NCBI RefSeq assembly: GCF_037975245.1
Contig: NC_092579.1
Coordinates: 21,644,666 to 21,708,665, forward strand
Reading direction: 5' to 3'
DNA length: 64,000 nt
Source: Apostichopus japonicus
Taxonomy: Eukaryota > Echinodermata > Holothuroidea > Aspidochirotida > Stichopodidae
Both the position numbers and the translations under genes were made by a program. The number at the start of each line of letters is the position of its first letter. The stretch's first letter is position 1. Below the pieces are notes generated by a model. The model had not been told where the DNA came from, searched no databases, and saw only the letters and a program-made list of their open reading frames with translations. Of the stretch, positions 23,781 through 37,600 are shown in pieces.

Positions 23781-25187
23781 TAAAAAATGGATTTGACATC
23801 ATTTCTTTTTTTCTGTGACAGCTATCAAATTAGTTAGATTAGGAGGGCAAATTTGGCCTTTGATTTATTAGGGAATATGGTACACCGTAAACATCTCATT
23901 GTATATGGAAACCCTGCCACTCTGGTTAGTTGTATGGAGAAGTATTTTCTGGTCGCAAACAACGTGAAATTTTATCGAAGAGGAAAATGTTTCCTCACTG
24001 CTAGTTTAATAGCCCAACTCAAGATCTATGCACCTAACTGGAGATTTATTGGTTGATTGAATGTAACCTATTTTGACCGGCTTATAAATATTATAAATAT
24101 CCTTATATTGCCCATATATATCCGTATATCATAAATATCCTTATAAATATCTTTCTAAATATAATGTGACATTTTATAGAAATTGAAGTTTTGTACGGTG
24201 TATTTCTGGTTACACATTCAGAGAAGATTGCAATTATATATAAGCTCTTTTATTAGTTTTTGGCTTGCTCTACACTGATGTGCAATATGTACCATGAACA
24301 GAGGAACTTTATTTGCGTACGTTTAGGCTTGTATCATAATTAATACACACAAAACAGACTAAACAACAATAGATTTATGAGATGAAATCAGTAAATTGTT
24401 TAAAAAGATTGATTTTACTGACTGATGTTTGCTTCTCTGTCACCTTTGCAGGAGGAGATCTTTTGAAGTTGCTTCGAGATGACAGGAAGACCTTGAGTGT
24501 CCCCGAGAAGATTAAAATGAGTGAAGACGCAGCATCAGGGATGGCTTACTTGGAGGGCAAAAGTTGTATTCACAGGTAAACTAGAAATTGTCCTGGGATT
24601 AATAAACATGTGTGTGGGTTTATGGATGTAGGCATGGGTATGCATGTATGTTAGTATGTATTTGTTGAGGAACAAACAAGAAGAACTCAGATAAGTAATC
24701 AGGACTCTTGTCTATTTGAAACTTTGTGTGATATCTGCTTTCAAAGGGAAAATGTCAAAACTGAATACTAAAGACAATTCTCGTTACTTAACCAAATAAG
24801 GAGAATGGCACATTCCCACTGCTTTTACAAATTAGACATTTTGCTCTTGATGGTTGTAATTGTAGAATGCTGCCAGTAAATTGTAGTGATAAGTAACTTT
24901 CTGTTAACAGATAGAACCTCACCACCATCATGCAACCCCCCCCCTCCCCACCTCACACCATTGATCTCCTATCCATCTACACGAATGTTAGAATAAACAC
25001 TCTGTGGAACTGAAATGATGTTAACATTATCAAAAATGCGGCAACATTAAGAAATGAAACCTCAAGGTAGGGAGAAATTTTTTGGGAGAGGCCCAATAAC
25101 GTGAGATGTCAAATGCTCTGTATATTACAGCAGATCTAGTAGATTGATATATGGTCACTGCCATGCTCCCACAGTATACCTCTGTAA

Positions 25188-25374
<187 letters not shown>

Positions 25375-25398
25375 GTAAAGGTTGTGTATGCATATGTC

Positions 25399-25696
25399 CA
25401 GGCACGTAGCCAAGGGGGGGCCAAGGGGGCGACCGCCCCCCCTTGAGCATATTTTTTTTGTATATTTTTATGATATCCCTAGTAATTTCAAAATAGAAAA
25501 TGCTTAAATGCAACTTACAAGGCCTGGGAAGTGCCACTTCCAGCGATCTGGGAGGCATTTTCGGCCAAAGTTTTCTTGTACGCTTCATGCCACTCGTGAT
25601 GGCGCTACGCTAAGATAGTTTGCAGAGCCATATTTGGCTCTGATAGTTTGCCTACAGGTTCGCCCCTCCCTTGGCAAATTCCTGGCTACGCGCCTG
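25399..25696. mobile_element. hAT-like MITE, CAGGCGCGTAGCCAGG type
   Basis: Left CAGGCACGTAGCCAAGG and right (inverted) CAGGCGCGTAGCCAGGAA are terminal inverted repeats, each followed by a G/C-rich tract. This terminal motif is widespread among invertebrate non-autonomous DNA transposons. It lies 24 bp inside the kinase intron. Confidence 0.8.
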
Positions 25697-25726
25697 AGTA
25701 TGGCAAAGAAGTGGTAAAAGCAGTTA

Positions 25727-27430
25727 CTGTGGGTCTGTTTCAAAACCTGCGTGTTCAAAACCTTAGAGAGTGTTGTGGACGATTGGTTAAGGCGTCGGAC
25801 TTGTGATCCAAGGATTGCTGGTTCGACTCCTGCCTAGTCCATTACGTTGTGTCCTTGGGCAAGATGCTTTATCTCAATTGCCTCTCTCCACCCAGGGGTT
25901 AAATGGGTACCTGTGAGGTAACTTGTCATTGGGCGCAGTATATAACTGCAGCCGCCTGGAGGGATTGTCTCTGGGACAGGTTATCATTGACCAGGGATAA
26001 CATATCTTCTGTAAAGCGCTTTGAGACCTATTGCTGGTATAAAGCGCTATATAAAAGTGAAATATTCTGTGGGTCTGTTTTAAAACCTGCGTGTTCAAAA
26101 CCTTAGAGAGTGTTGTGGACGATTGGCTAAGACGTCGGACTTGTGATCCAAGGATTGCTGGTTCGACTCCTGCCTAGTCCATTACCTTGTGTCCTTGGGC
26201 AAGATGCTTTATCTCAATTGCCTCTCTCCACCCAGGGGTTAAATGGGTACCTGTGAGGTAACTTGTCATTGAGCGCAGTATATAACTGCAGCCGCCTGGA
26301 GGGATTGTCTCTGGGACAGGTTATCATTGACCAGGGATAACATATCTTCTGTAAAGCGCTTTGAGACCTATTGCTGGTATAAAGCGCTATATAAAAGTGA
26401 AATATTCTGTGGGTCTGTTTTAAAACCTGCGTGTTCAAAACCTTAGAGAGTGTTGTGGACGATTGGCTAAGGCGTCAGACTTGTGATCCAAGGATTGCTG
26501 GTTCGACTCCTGCCTAGTCCATTACCTTGTGTCCTTGGGCAAGATGCTTTATCTCAATTGCCTCTCTCCACCCAGGGGTTAAATGGGTACCTGCTAGGTA
26601 ACTTGTCATTGGGCGCAGTATATAACTGCAGCCGCCTGGAGGGATTGTCTCTGGGACAGGTTATCATTGACCAGGGATAACATATCTTCTGTAAAGCGCT
26701 TTGAGACCTATTGCTGGTATAAAGCGCTATATAAAAGTGAAATATTCTGTGGGTCTGTTTTAAAACCTGCGTGTTCAAAACCTTAGAGAGTGTTGTGGAT
26801 GATTGGCTAAGGCGTCGGACTTGTGATCCAAGGATTGCTGGTTCGACTCCTGCCTAGTCCATTACCTTGTGTCCTTGGGCAAGATGCTTTATCTCAATTG
26901 CCTCTCTCCACCCAGGGGTTAAATGGGTACCTGCTAGGTAACTTGTCATTGGGCGCAGTATATAACTGCAGCCGCCTGGAGGGATTGTCTCTGGGACAGG
27001 TTATCATTGACCAGGGATAACATATCTTCTGTAAAGTGCTTTGATACCTATTGCTGGTATAAGCGCTATATAAAAGTGAAATATTCTGTGGGTCTGTTTC
27101 AAAACCTGCGTGTTCAAAACCTTAGAGAGTGTTGTGGACGATTGGCTAAGGCGTCAGACTTGTGATCCAAGGATTGCTGGTTCGACTCCTGCCTAGTCCA
27201 TTATGTTGTGTCCTTGGGCAAGATGCTTTATCTCAATTGCCTCTCTCCACCCAGGGGTTAAATGGGTACCTGCTAGGTAACTTGTCATTGGGCGCAGTAT
27301 ATACAGTAACTGCAGCCGCCTGGAGGGATTGTCTCTGGGACAGGTTATCATTGACCAGGGGTAACATATCTTCTGTAAAGCGCTTTGATACCTATTGCTG
27401 GTATAAGCGCTATATATAAGTGAAATATTA
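25727..27430 (+). mobile_element. Five tandem 340 bp units, each a tRNA-derived SINE
   Basis: Units begin with TGTTGTGGACGATTGG at 25771, 26111, 26451, 26791 and 27130, a spacing of 340, 340, 340 and 339 bp. Each has a tRNA-like head with an A-box region (TTGGCTAAGGCGTCGGAC) and B box (GGTTCGACTCC). The head aligns best with class II tRNAs such as tRNA-Ser. A body with CTTGGGCAAGATGCTTTATC and a tail GTAAAGCGCTTTGAGAC plus AAGCGCTATATAAAAG follow. A 46 bp spacer (CTGTGGGTCTGTTTTAAAAC and on) precedes every unit including the first, so SINE plus flank was amplified together. The last unit ends in (ATT)n and a poly(T) of about 23. Confidence 0.93.
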
Positions 27431-27949
27431 TTATTACTTTTTTTTTTTTTTTTTTTTGGGTAATAATAATTAACATTAGGGGCAATATAACGTCATCATC
27501 AAATGATGGCATGTTTTTTTATTAAGGAAGAGGAATTTGTGCTTTGTTGCTGAAAATTGAAAAAAATTATGACAGGTTATGAAACCTTAAAATTTAGCAA
27601 AAATTAAACAGTTTAGAAACTAGGAATTCCCCCCCAAACTAGGGTCTGGTTTATTCTTGAGTTAAAAGTGGGGTTCTATGAAATATTAAGCCTCACATTA
27701 TGATATAGCTTTGAATAACACTGAATTTAATTGAACCCTTTGCATTTTTATAATCAACAGGGCATCCTATGCATCACTTTGGGAACAATTTAAAATTTTT
27801 GTGATTCTAGAAAAAAAATCATAACGACTAAAGACTTACAATAATTATATGGAAGGTTTTTAAAAAAGGACTATATATTAAGTCAGAGTGCTAAAATATT
27901 GATTTCAAAAGCTCAGATATACCTAACTTTAAATTGTTAAATTGGGACA
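27431..27949. repeat. Poly(T) and degenerate edge of the satellite
   Basis: Poly(T) at about 27438-27458 is followed by AT-rich sequence with scattered satellite-like words (GTCATGAT-like, TTAAAAGTGG, CATTTTTATAAT). Identity to the array is weak. Confidence 0.4.
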
Positions 27950-30900
27950 AACAAGAAAGAAAGTTCTCAAATGCCAGTCAGATGGCTCAATATGGATTCC
28001 CAGAGCTCAAAAATATGCTTTTCTCTAAAAATTAAAATGTTAGTCTATGGAACTTAGAGCCTCTAAATATTAAAATGATTTTGAAATGTTTTGTAATAAC
28101 TTCATTCAAATTAGGAATTGATTATATCATTGTTGCTTAATTCAGAAAGACATCCTCTATCTGATGCATTATTGTGGAAAAACTTAGAACCTCATTATTT
28201 TTGCCCAAAAAGTAAAACATATTTATAAGGTTTTAGCCTTAAAAAATTGTTAAATTTGGACAAACAGAAATAGAAAGTTCTCAAATGCCAGTCAGGATGC
28301 TCATTATGGATTCCTAGAGCTCAGAAATATGCTTTTCTTCTGAAATGTGTTAGTTTATGGAGCTTAAAGCCTCTAAATATTTAAATGATTTTTAAAATGT
28401 TTTATTACATCTCTTTCAAATTTGGAATTGATTATATCATTGATGCCTAATTTAGAAGGACACCCTCTATCTGATGCATAATTGTGGAAAAACCTAAAAG
28501 GTCAATAGTTTTGGCAAAAATTAAACAAAATTATAATGTTTTAGCCTTACAAAATTGTTAAATTTGAACAAACAGATATAGAAAGTTCTCAAATGCCAGT
28601 CAGGATGCTCATTATGGATTCCTAGAGCTCAGAAATATGCTTTTCTTCTGAAATGTGTTAGTCTATGGAACTTAAAGCATGATTTTTAAAATGTTTTGTT
28701 ATAACTTCTTTTAAATTAGGAATTGATTATATCATTGTTGCTTAATTTAGAAGGACACCCTCTATCTTATGTATCATTGTGGTAAAACTTAAAATGGTCA
28801 TGATTTTTTGGCAAAAAATTAAACAAAATTATAAGGTTTTAGCCCTACAAAATTGTTAAAATTTGGACAAAAAAAAGGTTCTCAAATGCCAGTCAGAATG
28901 CTCATTATAGATTCCCATAGCTCAGAAATATCCTTCTCTCTGAAGTTAAAATGTGTTAGTCTATGTATTTTTATGCTTATTGAAATGATTTTCAAAATGT
29001 TTTATTATAACTTCTTTCAAATTAGGAATTGGTGATATCATTGTTGCTTAATTCAGAAGGACACCTTCTATCTAATGTATAATTGTTGGTAAACTTTAAA
29101 AGGTCATGATTTTTGGCAAAAAAATTGTAAGGTTTTAGCACTACAAAATTGTTAAATTTGGACAAACAAAAGTAGAAAGTTCTCAAATGCCAGTCTGGAT
29201 GCTCCCTATAGATTCCCAGAGCTCAGAAATATGCTTCTCACTGAAGTTAAAATGTGTTAGTCTATGGATTTTTATGCTTATTAAAATGATTTTCAAGATG
29301 TTTAATCATAACTTCTTTCACATTGGGAATGTATGATATCACTGTTGCTTAATTCAAAAGGACACCCTCTATCTAATGCATATGTGTAGAAAGAACTTAA
29401 AAGGTCATGATTTTGCCCAAAAAAATTAAACTCATAAGGTTTATAGCCATACAAATTCATTAAATTTGGACCAAAAAAAAGTTCTCAAATGCCAGTCAGG
29501 ATGCTCATGATAGATTCACAGAGCTCAGAAATATGCTTTTCTCTGAAGTTAAAATGTGTTAGTCTATGGATTTTTATGCTTATTGAAATGATTTTTAAAA
29601 TGTTTCATTATAACTTCTTTCACATTGGGAATGTATGATATTATTGTTGCTTAATTTAGAAGGACATCCTCTATCTAATGCATATGTGTGGAAAGAACTA
29701 AAAAGGTCATGATTTTGGCCAACAAAAAAAAACTCATAAGGTTTATAGCCATACAAAACTGTTAAATTTTGGACAAAAAAGAAAGTTCTCAAATGCCAGT
29801 CAGGATGCTCATTATGGATTCCCAGAGCTCAGAAATATGCTTCTTTTTGAAGTTAAAATGTGTTTAGTCTATGGATTTTTATGCTTATTGAAATGATTTT
29901 CAAATGTTTCATTATAACTTCTTTCACATTGGGAATGTATTATATCATTGTTGCTTTATACAGAAGGACACCCTCCATCTTATGCATTATTGTGGAAAAA
30001 CTTAAAGGTCATGGTTTTGGCCGCAAAAAAAAACTTGTAAGGTTTACAAGGCCTTACAAAACTCTTAAATTTGGGACAAAAAAGAAAGTTCTCAAATGCC
30101 AGTCAGGATGCTCATTATGGATTCCCAGAGCTCAAAAATATGCTATTCTCTGAAGTTAAAAGTGGTAGTGTATGGATTTTTATGCTTATTAAAATGATTT
30201 TCAAAATGTTTCTAAAAATTCCTTTCACATTGGGAATGTTTTATATCATATTGCTTCCTTCAGAAGGACACCTTCCATCTAATGCATCACCGTGGAAAGA
30301 ATTAAACTGTTCATGATATCTAAATTGGGGCCAAACACTCAACAAGTTCTCCAATGCCACTCAGGATGCCCATTACGGAACCAGAGCTTGGAAACATACT
30401 TTTCTCTGAAGTTAAAAGTGGTAGTGTATGGAATTTCATGCTTATTAAATGATTTTCAAAATGTTTCATAATTACTTCTTGGGAGTGTATTTTATCATTG
30501 TTGCTTTATACAGAAGGACACCCGCCATCCTATGCATTATTGTGGAAAAACTTAAAGGTCATGATTGTGGCCACAAAAAAAAAAACTTGTAAGGCTTACA
30601 AGGCCTTACAAAATCTTAAATTTGGGACAAAAAAAAAAGTTCTCAAATGCCAGTCAGGATGCTCATTATGGATTCCCAGAGCTCAAAAATATGCTATTCT
30701 CTGAAGTTAAAAGTGGTAAGTGAATGGATTTTTATGCTTATTAAAATGATTTTCAAAATGTTTCTAAAAATTCCTTTCACATTGGGAATGTTTTATATCA
30801 TATTGCTTCCTTCAGAAGGACACCTTCCATCTAATGCATCACCGTGGAAGAATTAAACTGTTCATGATATCTAAATTGGGGCCAAACACTCAACAAGTTC

Positions 30901-32387
30901 TCCAATGCCACTCAGGATGCCCATTACGGAACCAGAGCTTGGAAACATACTTTCTCTGAAGTTAAAAGTGGTAGTGTATGGATTTTTATGCTTATTAAAA
31001 TGATTTTCAAAATGTTTCATAATTACTTCTTTCACATTGGGAATGTATTATATCATTGTTGCTTACTTTAGGAGGGACAGCCTTTGTCACTAACGCATCA
31101 TTGTGGAAAGAATGAAAATGGTCATGATATTTTGTTTTGGTGGAAAATTTAAAAATTCGTAAGGCGATATGAATAGTCTTACTAAATCAATTAACTTGAA
31201 CAAACAAAATGTTCTCAAATGCCAGTCAGGATGCTCATTACCGATTCCCTGAGCTTGGAAACATACTTTTCTCTGAAGGTTAAAAGTGGTAATGTTTGGA
31301 TTTTTATGCTTATTAAAATGATTTTCAAAATGTTTTTCATAACTTCTGTTACATTGGGAATGAATTATATCATTGGTGCTGAATTTAGGAGGACACCCTA
31401 AATCATATGCATATATTTGTGGAACAACTTAAAAGGTCATGATTTTGGTAAAAAGTAAAACAAAAATCATTAAGCTTTAGCATTACAAAACATTAAATTG
31501 GGACAAATATAAAAAGGTTCTCATATGCCAGTCAGGATGCTCATTATGGATTCCCAGAGACCAGAAATTTGCTTTTCTCTGAAGTAAAAAGTGTAAGTCT
31601 GTGGAACTTAAAGCCTCTAAATATTTAAAATGATTTTTAACATGTTTGATTATAACTTCTTTCAAATTTGGAATTGATTGTATCCATTGTTGCCTAACAC
31701 AGAAGGAAACCCTCCATTTCATGCGTAATTGTGGAAAAAAATTAAATGGTTATGACTTTGGCCAAAAATCATAAAAATCATAAGGTTTTAGCCTTACAAA
31801 ATTATTAAATGTGGACCAAAACGAAAGTTTTTAAATGCAGAAACATGTATTGAGTTAAAATGAAAAGATAAAATGAGTGTGTCCAAAAACAAATTGAATC
31901 ACAAGGCTATTGCCCATTACATAATAAATAATTGGGATCAAATCATTTTAGAAACAGGTCATTATTTTGGCAAATAATAAAAAATCATCATAAGGCAAAC
32001 AAAATAAGGTATTTATAAGCATGTACAATATCATTATAGTTTAAACAAAATATGAAAGTTCTAAAATAGATTCACAGAGCCCAGAAATGATCTTTTCTCT
32101 GAAAGTTAACCGTCTAAACATTAAAGTGATTTTCCCCCAAAAATGTCTATAACTTCTTTCAAGGTAGGAACAGATCATATTCATCTAATATAATTCAGAA
32201 TGACAACCTCCAATCTAGTTATAATATTAGAAAGAATTAAAAATAGGTCACGATTGTAGCCACAGAAAGAAAAATGGAGTTAAAGGTGGTAGTCTTTAGA
32301 AGTTTTACCCTCTAAACATTAAAGTGATTTTACAAAAAAATGGCTATAACTTCTATCAATGTGGGAACAGATCATATTACTTAATTC

Positions 32388-32465
32388 AGAAGTAATAATA
32401 ACTCAGAAGTAATAAGTACTCAGGCGTAATAAGTCAGAAGTAATAATTCAGAAGTAATAATAACT
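32388..32465 (+). repeat. Small CAGAAGTAATAA minisatellite inside the satellite
   Basis: Five or six imperfect copies of TCAGAAGTAATAA(TAAC) expand a point within a satellite unit. Confidence 0.75.
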
Positions 32466-34080
32466 TAAATCAGAATGACAACTTCCAATCTAGGTATAAT
32501 ATTAGAAAGAATTAAAAAAAGGTCAGAATTTTAGCCACAGAAAAAACATGCCACTTTTAGCTTCAGAGAAAAGCATAAAATTCTTGGTGCTGAGAATCTA
32601 AATTGAATGATTTTGTGTTATATGAAATCATTTTGATAATTAGGGACTACCACTAAAATAAATGCAAACCAGGGCTCTAGGAATCCATTAAAAGCATCCA
32701 GACCTGATAATTGAGAATAAAAGACATTCTATGCATAATTTTGGAAAGAATTATTTTTGCTAAAGAATTAAAAAAAAAGTCATAGGCTATATATGGCTCT
32801 ACAAAACTTTCAATTTGGCAGAAGTTTTCAAATGCCATTGTTGCTTTTTGCTGAAGGACACCCTCCATCCTATGTGTAATTTTGGAAAGGCCTTAAAAGG
32901 TCATGATTGTTTTCAAATATTATCAAAAATCATTCAATCATTCAATTTGGACAGAAGTCAGGATACTCATAATGGCATCTCAAAGCTCAGAAATGTGCAT
33001 AAAATGATTTTCAAAATTTGTCATAATAATTTCTTTCAAATTTTGATTGTATTATATGATTGTTGCTTAATTCAGAAAGACACCCACCATCCTATGCATC
33101 ATTGTGGAAATACTTAAAAAGGTCATGGTTTAGCTAAAGAAAATCATAACTTAGTTAATTTAAATTTAACTTAAATTTAATTTTACAAACTTATTTAATT
33201 TGGACCAAATAACAATTTCTCAAATGCCAGTCAGGATGCTCATTATGGATTCTCAGAGCTAGGCCTCTTATAGTATTAAAATAATTTTATGGTTTTAGAG
33301 TAACAAAACTGTTAAAGTTGGACAAACAAAAATAGAAAGTTCTGATGTCAAAGTGTTAGTCTATGGAACCAAAAGCCTCTAAATATTAAAATGATTTTTT
33401 AAAATGTTATATTATAACTTCTTTCAAATTAGGAATTGATATAATTGTTGCTTAATTCTGAAGGATACCCTCAACTTAAAAAGTTCATTTTTTTGGGCCA
33501 AAAAATAAAACAAAATTATAAGGTTTCAGCCTACAAAACTGTTAAATATGGACCCAAAAAAATAGAAAGTTTTCAAATGCCAGTCAGGATGTTCATTATG
33601 GATTCCAAGTTAAATAGTTAGTCTATGGAACTTAGAGCTGCTAAATATTAAAATGATTTTTAAAATGTTTTGTTATAACTTCTTTCAAATTAGGAATTTA
33701 TTATATCATTGTTGCTTGTGGAAAAAACAGGAAGGCATGATTTGCTCCAAAAAAATCATTAGGTTTCAGCCATGCAAAAATCATTAAATTGGGACAAACA
33801 ACAAAGGTTCTCAAATGCCATTCAGGATGCTCATTATAAATTCCCAGAGCTCAGATATATGCTTTATACTGAAACTAATAGTTGAAGTCTATGGACTGTT
33901 AAACCTCTAAATATTAAAATAATTATCAGAATGTTTCATTTCACTTCCTTTCAAATTGAGAATGTAGCATATTATTTGAACTTAATGCAGTAGGACAACT
34001 TCCATCCTAACCATAATTTTGGAAAGAATTAAAAAAAGTCTGTGATTTTAACCAAAAGCTAAAACAAAAAAATCATCAGT

Positions 34081-34500
34081 CAATAATATTAATAATAATA
34101 AGTAATATTTTAAGCGCATAATCAGCAACACTGCTCAAAGCGCTTTGCAAATGTAAAACCTAAAAACAAATAGTAACAAAAACCTAAATATTAAATATAT
34201 AGAACCAATAAGGCATAAAATGTAAAAGCCCAACAATATAAAAAACACTCGTACTAAACGATAATAAAAAAAATACAACCTGAACGCATACAGTCCAAAA
34301 CAATTTCAGAAGTATGTAAATAGTAAAATAATTTTAAAAACTTAACAAAATGCACAAAAGATTAAATCATAGTCTATGTTTATAAATATAAATAAGTATG
34401 AGAAACAATAGTACAGTAAGACAATTATTGTAAAAGCCTAAAACAGATAGTAATAAACACCCAATGCTAAACGATAATAAATAGAACCCTAAATTCGGTC
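34081..34500 (-). mobile_element. Reverse-oriented SINE-like insertion in the satellite
   Basis: An (AAT)n run, then TTTTAAGCGC and GCTCAAAGCGCTTTGCAAAT, is the SINE tail seen elsewhere in inverse order, followed by about 340 bp with three related blocks (GTAAAA.CCTAAAA.A.ATAGTAA). Satellite sequence resumes at about 34505. Confidence 0.55.
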
Positions 34501-34605
34501 GAAAAAAAAAAACACCTTTCAAATGTCAGATAAAATGCTCATGATGAGTTACCAGATATGCTTGTCTAGGAGTTTAAAGTGGATTATTGGGAATTTTTAA
34601 CCCTT

Positions 34606-37600
34606 TAAAAATAACTCTATATTTTACCATAATCATGACCTTTTAAGTATATGCATAGGAAGGAGGGTGTCTTTTTGAATTATGTTATAATGTATTATTC
34701 ATTCCCAGGTTAAAAGAAGGTTATTCTAAAACACTTTGAAAATTGTTGTTATCTTGAGGCTTAAAAATTCCATAGACTACCACTTTTATCTGGATAGAAA
34801 AGCAAATTTCTGATTTTCTAATTTCATTTACAAAAATAGATGGAATGAGAAGAACCATTCCCACCTTGAAAGAAATTCTAAAAAAAACATAAACACTGCA
34901 TAGTAAAGCATATTTCTGAGCTCTGTATGAAAACATAGGGAGCATCCCGACTGTCAATTGAGAACTAATTGGGTGTCCTTCTTAATTCAGCAATAATGAT
35001 ATTCTCTCTATAGTTTGACTAAAAGTTACAAGGACCCATGTTTAGAATCATTTTATGGTATAAATTCCATAGACTGCCACTAAACTTCATAGAAGAGTAA
35101 ACTTGAGCTCTTGGAATCAATTATAACCATCCTGACTGGCATTTGAGAACTTTCGTTCTCCAAATTCACTAAATTTGTAAAGTTGCAGCCGTATGGCCCA
35201 CATCATGACCTATTTAATTCTTTCCACACATGTGCATTAGATAGAGGGTGTCGTTCTTATTAAGCAGCAATGATATTATTCTTAATTTGAGAGAATTTAT
35301 AAATGAAACATTTTGAAAATCATTTTAATAGGCAAAATATTCCAAAGATTACCACTTTTAACTTTAGAGAGAAGCATATCTGGGCTCTTGGAACATTAAT
35401 GAGCATCCCAACTGGCATTTGAGAACTTTTTTTATGTCTGAATTTGATGAGTTTGTATGGCTAAAGCCTTGATTTTTGGGGGAGGGGAGAGGGGGGTAAA
35501 AAATCATGACCTTTTGAATTCTTTCCACACATATGCATTGGATAGAGGGTGTCCTTCTTATAAAGCAACAATGATATAATTCATTCTCAGTTTGAGAGAA
35601 TTTATAATGAAACATTTTGAGAATCATTTTAATATGCTAAAAATTCCATATGCTACCACTTATAACTTCAGAGAGAAGCATATCTGGGCTCTGGGAATCC
35701 ATAATGAGCATCCTGACTGGCACAGAACTTTTTTTGTCTGAATTTATTGAGTTTGTATGGCCAAAGCCTTACATTGGGGAGGGGGGAGGTAAAAATCATG
35801 ACCCTTTTAGTTCTTTCAACACATATGCATTGGATGGAGGATGTCCTTCTGATTAAGCAACAATGATATTATTCATTCTCAATTTGAGAGAATTTATAAT
35901 GAAACATTTTGAGAATCATTTTAATATGCTAAAAATTCCATAAACTACCACTTTTAACTTCAGAGAGAAGCATAACTGGGCTCTGGGAATCCATAATGAG
36001 CATCCTGACTGGCATTTGAGAACTTTTTTTGTCTGAATTTAATGATTTTGTATGGCCAAAGCCTTACTTTGGGGAGGTAAAAATCATGACCCTTTTAGTT
36101 CTTTCCACACATATGCATTGGATGGAGGGTGTCCTTCTGATTAAGCAACAATGATATTATTCATTCTCAATTTGAGAGAATTTATAATGAAACATTTTGA
36201 GAATCATTTTAATATGCTAAAAATTCCATAAACTACCACTTTTAACTTCAGAGAGAAGCATATCTGGGCTCTGGGAATCCATAATGAGCATCCTGACTGG
36301 CATTTGAGAACTTTTTTTTGTCTGAATTTAATGATTTTGTATGGCCAAAGCCTTACTTTGGGGAGGGGGAGGTAAAAATCATGACCCTTTTAGTTCTTTC
36401 CACAAAATATGCATTGGGTGGAGGGTGTCCTTATTAAGCAACAATGATATTATTCATTCTCAACTTGAGAGAATTTATAATGAAACATTTTGAGAATCAT
36501 TTTAATAGGCTAAAAATTCCATAAACTACCACTTTTAACTTCAGAGAGAAGCATATCTGGGCTCTGGGAATCCATAATGAGCATCCTGACTGGTATTTGA
36601 GAACTTTTTTTTTGTTTCCAAAATTTAATGATTTTGTATGGCTCATAGCCTTATGAGTTTTTTGGGGGGGCCAAAATCATGACCTTTATAGTTCTTACCA
36701 TGCATATGCATTAGGTAGAGGGTGTCCTTCTTATAAAGCAACAGTGATATTATTCATTCTCAATTTGAGAGAATTTATAATGAAACATTTTGAGAATCAT
36801 TTTAATAGGCTAAAAATTTCAGACTTCCACTTTTTACTTCAGAGACAAGCATATCTGGGCTCTGGGAATCCATAATGAGCATCCTGACTGGCATTTGAGA
36901 ACTTTTTTTTTTTGTTTCCAAAATTTAATGATTTTGTATGGCTATAGCCTTATGAGTTTGTTTTTTTTTGGCCAACATCATGACCTTTATAGTTCTTACC
37001 ATGCATATGCATTAGATAGAGGGTGTCCTTCTTATAAAGCAACAGTGATATTATTCATTCTCAATTTGAGAGAATTTATAATGAAAAATTTTGATAATCA
37101 TTTTAATAGGCTAAAAATTTCATAAACTACCACTTTTAACTTCAGAGAGAAGCATATCTGGTCTCTTGGTATCCATAATGAGCATCCAGACTGGTATTTG
37201 AGAACTTTTTTTTTTTGGTCAAAATTTTTGGGATTTTGTATGGCTTACAGCCTTATCAATTCTCTTTTTTTCTTTTTTTTTGGCCAATTTTTTTTAGTTT
37301 TTTCTACACTGTATAGAGGGTGTCCTTCTTATTAAGCAATAATGAGATTATTCGTTCTCAATTTAAAGAAAGTACAAAGACACATTTAAAAATCATTTTA
37401 TTAGTGTTCCATAGACTGACACTTACCTTCATTGAAGAGTATACCCGAGCTCTTGGAATCCATAATGAGCATCCTGACTGGCATTTGAGAACATTTTTTT
37501 TTCTTTCAAAATTTAATGATTTTGTCTGGCCAAAGCATCAAGATTTTATTTCTCATTTTTGGCCAAAATCAGAACACTCACAATTTGAAATAAAGCACAA

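Larger units (their letters stand above)
27950..34605 (+). repeat. 300 bp satellite array, forward arm
   Basis: The phrase CTCAAATGCCAGTCAGGATG recurs near 27971, 28285, 28593, 28886, 29187, 29489, 29793, 30096, 30354, 30647, 30905, 31219 and 31525, mostly 293-314 bp apart, then more irregularly to 33815 and finally at about 34520. Other unit landmarks are CTCTGAAGTTAAAA, TTAAAATGATTTTCAAAATG, CATTGTTGCTTAATT and AAGGTCATGATTTTGGCC. Two consecutive two-unit blocks (30.1-30.6 and 30.65-31.0 kb) are nearly identical, showing recent duplication. A short reversed piece lies at about 32540-32715. Confidence 0.92.

Noticed and set aside
25780-27200. Five tRNA genes
   Set aside because: The tRNA-like heads lack a good acceptor stem and are fused to the same SINE body and tail; they are SINE promoters, not functional tRNAs.
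28853-31401. Open frames within the 300 bp satellite
   Set aside because: They recur with the repeat unit, change frame between units and show no protein-like conservation.
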